Part shown: positions 13,404-13,644 of the stretch, one piece after another
Numbering within the stretch: the stretch's first letter is position 1
Layout of the letters: each line of letters opens with the position of its first letter
Assembly (NCBI GenBank): GCA_031127185.1
Contig: JARIET010000043.1
Coordinates: forward strand, 1-13,644
Direction: 5' to 3'
DNA: 13,644 nt
Source: Gemmatimonadota bacterium
GTDB lineage: Bacteria > Gemmatimonadota > Gemmatimonadetes > Gemmatimonadales > Gemmatimonadaceae
The notes under the pieces: model-generated
Seen by the model: the letters and a program-made list of their open reading frames with translations, nothing else
What the model was told of the DNA's origin: nothing
Database searches by the model: none
Position numbers and translations under genes: made by a program

Positions 13404-13644
13404 ATGGACTTTCCCAACCCGGTTTCCCGCCGCCGCTTCATTGGCGGCGCTGCAGCCACCGCCGGCATCCTCACGCTTTCGCCAAGTGAACTTGCCGCGA
13501 TGGTGCAGGGGCAAGGTCAGGCGCAGGCACCGCGCCGCACGATCACCGAGGCCGAGTACGACGCGATCGCCAAGCTTGGCAACAATGAGAACTGCTGGGG
13601 GCCGCCCGAGTCCGTGACGCAGGCGATGATCAAGGCCATGAAGT
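13404..13644 (+). CDS. Tat-exported class I/II aminotransferase (HisC-like), N-terminal part
   Basis: The last 80 codons of the window open a gene that runs off the end. After a short start comes a twin-arginine signal (SRRRFIGGAAATAG, residues 8-21) and then the start of an aminotransferase of the histidinol-phosphate type, recognised by AEYDAIAKLGNNEN followed by WGPPESVTQAMIKAMK. HisC relatives have the motif NENPYGPP there; this protein has NENCWGPP. The PLP-binding lysine lies outside the window. Export of a PLP enzyme by Tat is unusual, but I recall such signal-bearing aminotransferases from Gemmatimonadota and related phyla. The substrate cannot be assigned. It lies 94 bases after the peroxiredoxin gene in the same direction. 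Confidence 0.8.
   Translation, partial: MDFPNPVSRRRFIGGAAATAGILTLSPSELAAMVQGQGQAQAPRRTITEAEYDAIAKLGNNENCWGPPESVTQAMIKAMK

Overview
The window is GC-rich bacterial chromosome with dense coding. It most resembles a Gemmatimonadota genome. That placement is inferred from a protein kinase opening with the MDPLRDQLQQAL style of N-terminus, many secreted hydrolases and quinoproteins with glycine-rich inserts, a Tat-tagged HisC-like aminotransferase and small lipoproteins. No rRNA, tRNA, CRISPR array, insertion sequence or phage gene was seen.

Layout. Bases 1-809 hold two minus-strand genes: the start of a Ser/Thr kinase, cut by the window edge, and a Uma2-family nuclease-like protein. A 154-base divergent spacer follows. 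Bases 964-5628 are a tightly packed plus-strand block: a PQQ-dependent dehydrogenase broken by one in-frame TAA at 1306, a secreted esterase with a helical C-terminal extension (41-base overlap), and a secreted amidohydrolase (ATGA overlap). An inverted repeat and a probable leaderless promoter separate this from a second plus-strand block at 5718-9919. That block has a secreted six-bladed beta-propeller protein and the small [2Fe-2S] and large molybdopterin subunits of an IorAB-type molybdenum hydroxylase. Two hairpins close it.

Bases 9969-12575 carry four minus-strand genes: a small lipoprotein, a 69-residue membrane protein, a DUF1569/DinB-like protein and a secreted class-C beta-lactamase-fold hydrolase. 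An AT-rich divergent spacer leads to a plus-strand 1-Cys (Prx6-type) peroxiredoxin. The last gene is the start of a Tat-exported, HisC-like aminotransferase, cut by the window end.

How the genes fit together. Nearly all products of the two plus-strand blocks look exported (Sec or Tat). They suggest periplasmic oxidation and hydrolysis of small organic compounds, with electrons passed to the respiratory chain. Substrates cannot be read from sequence. The most unusual points are the premature stop in an otherwise intact quinoprotein, the glycine-rich inserts repeated in three separate exported proteins, and a molybdenum hydroxylase that sits beside a beta-propeller with no visible cytochrome or FAD partner. 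I did not find convincing evidence of an entirely new type of system.
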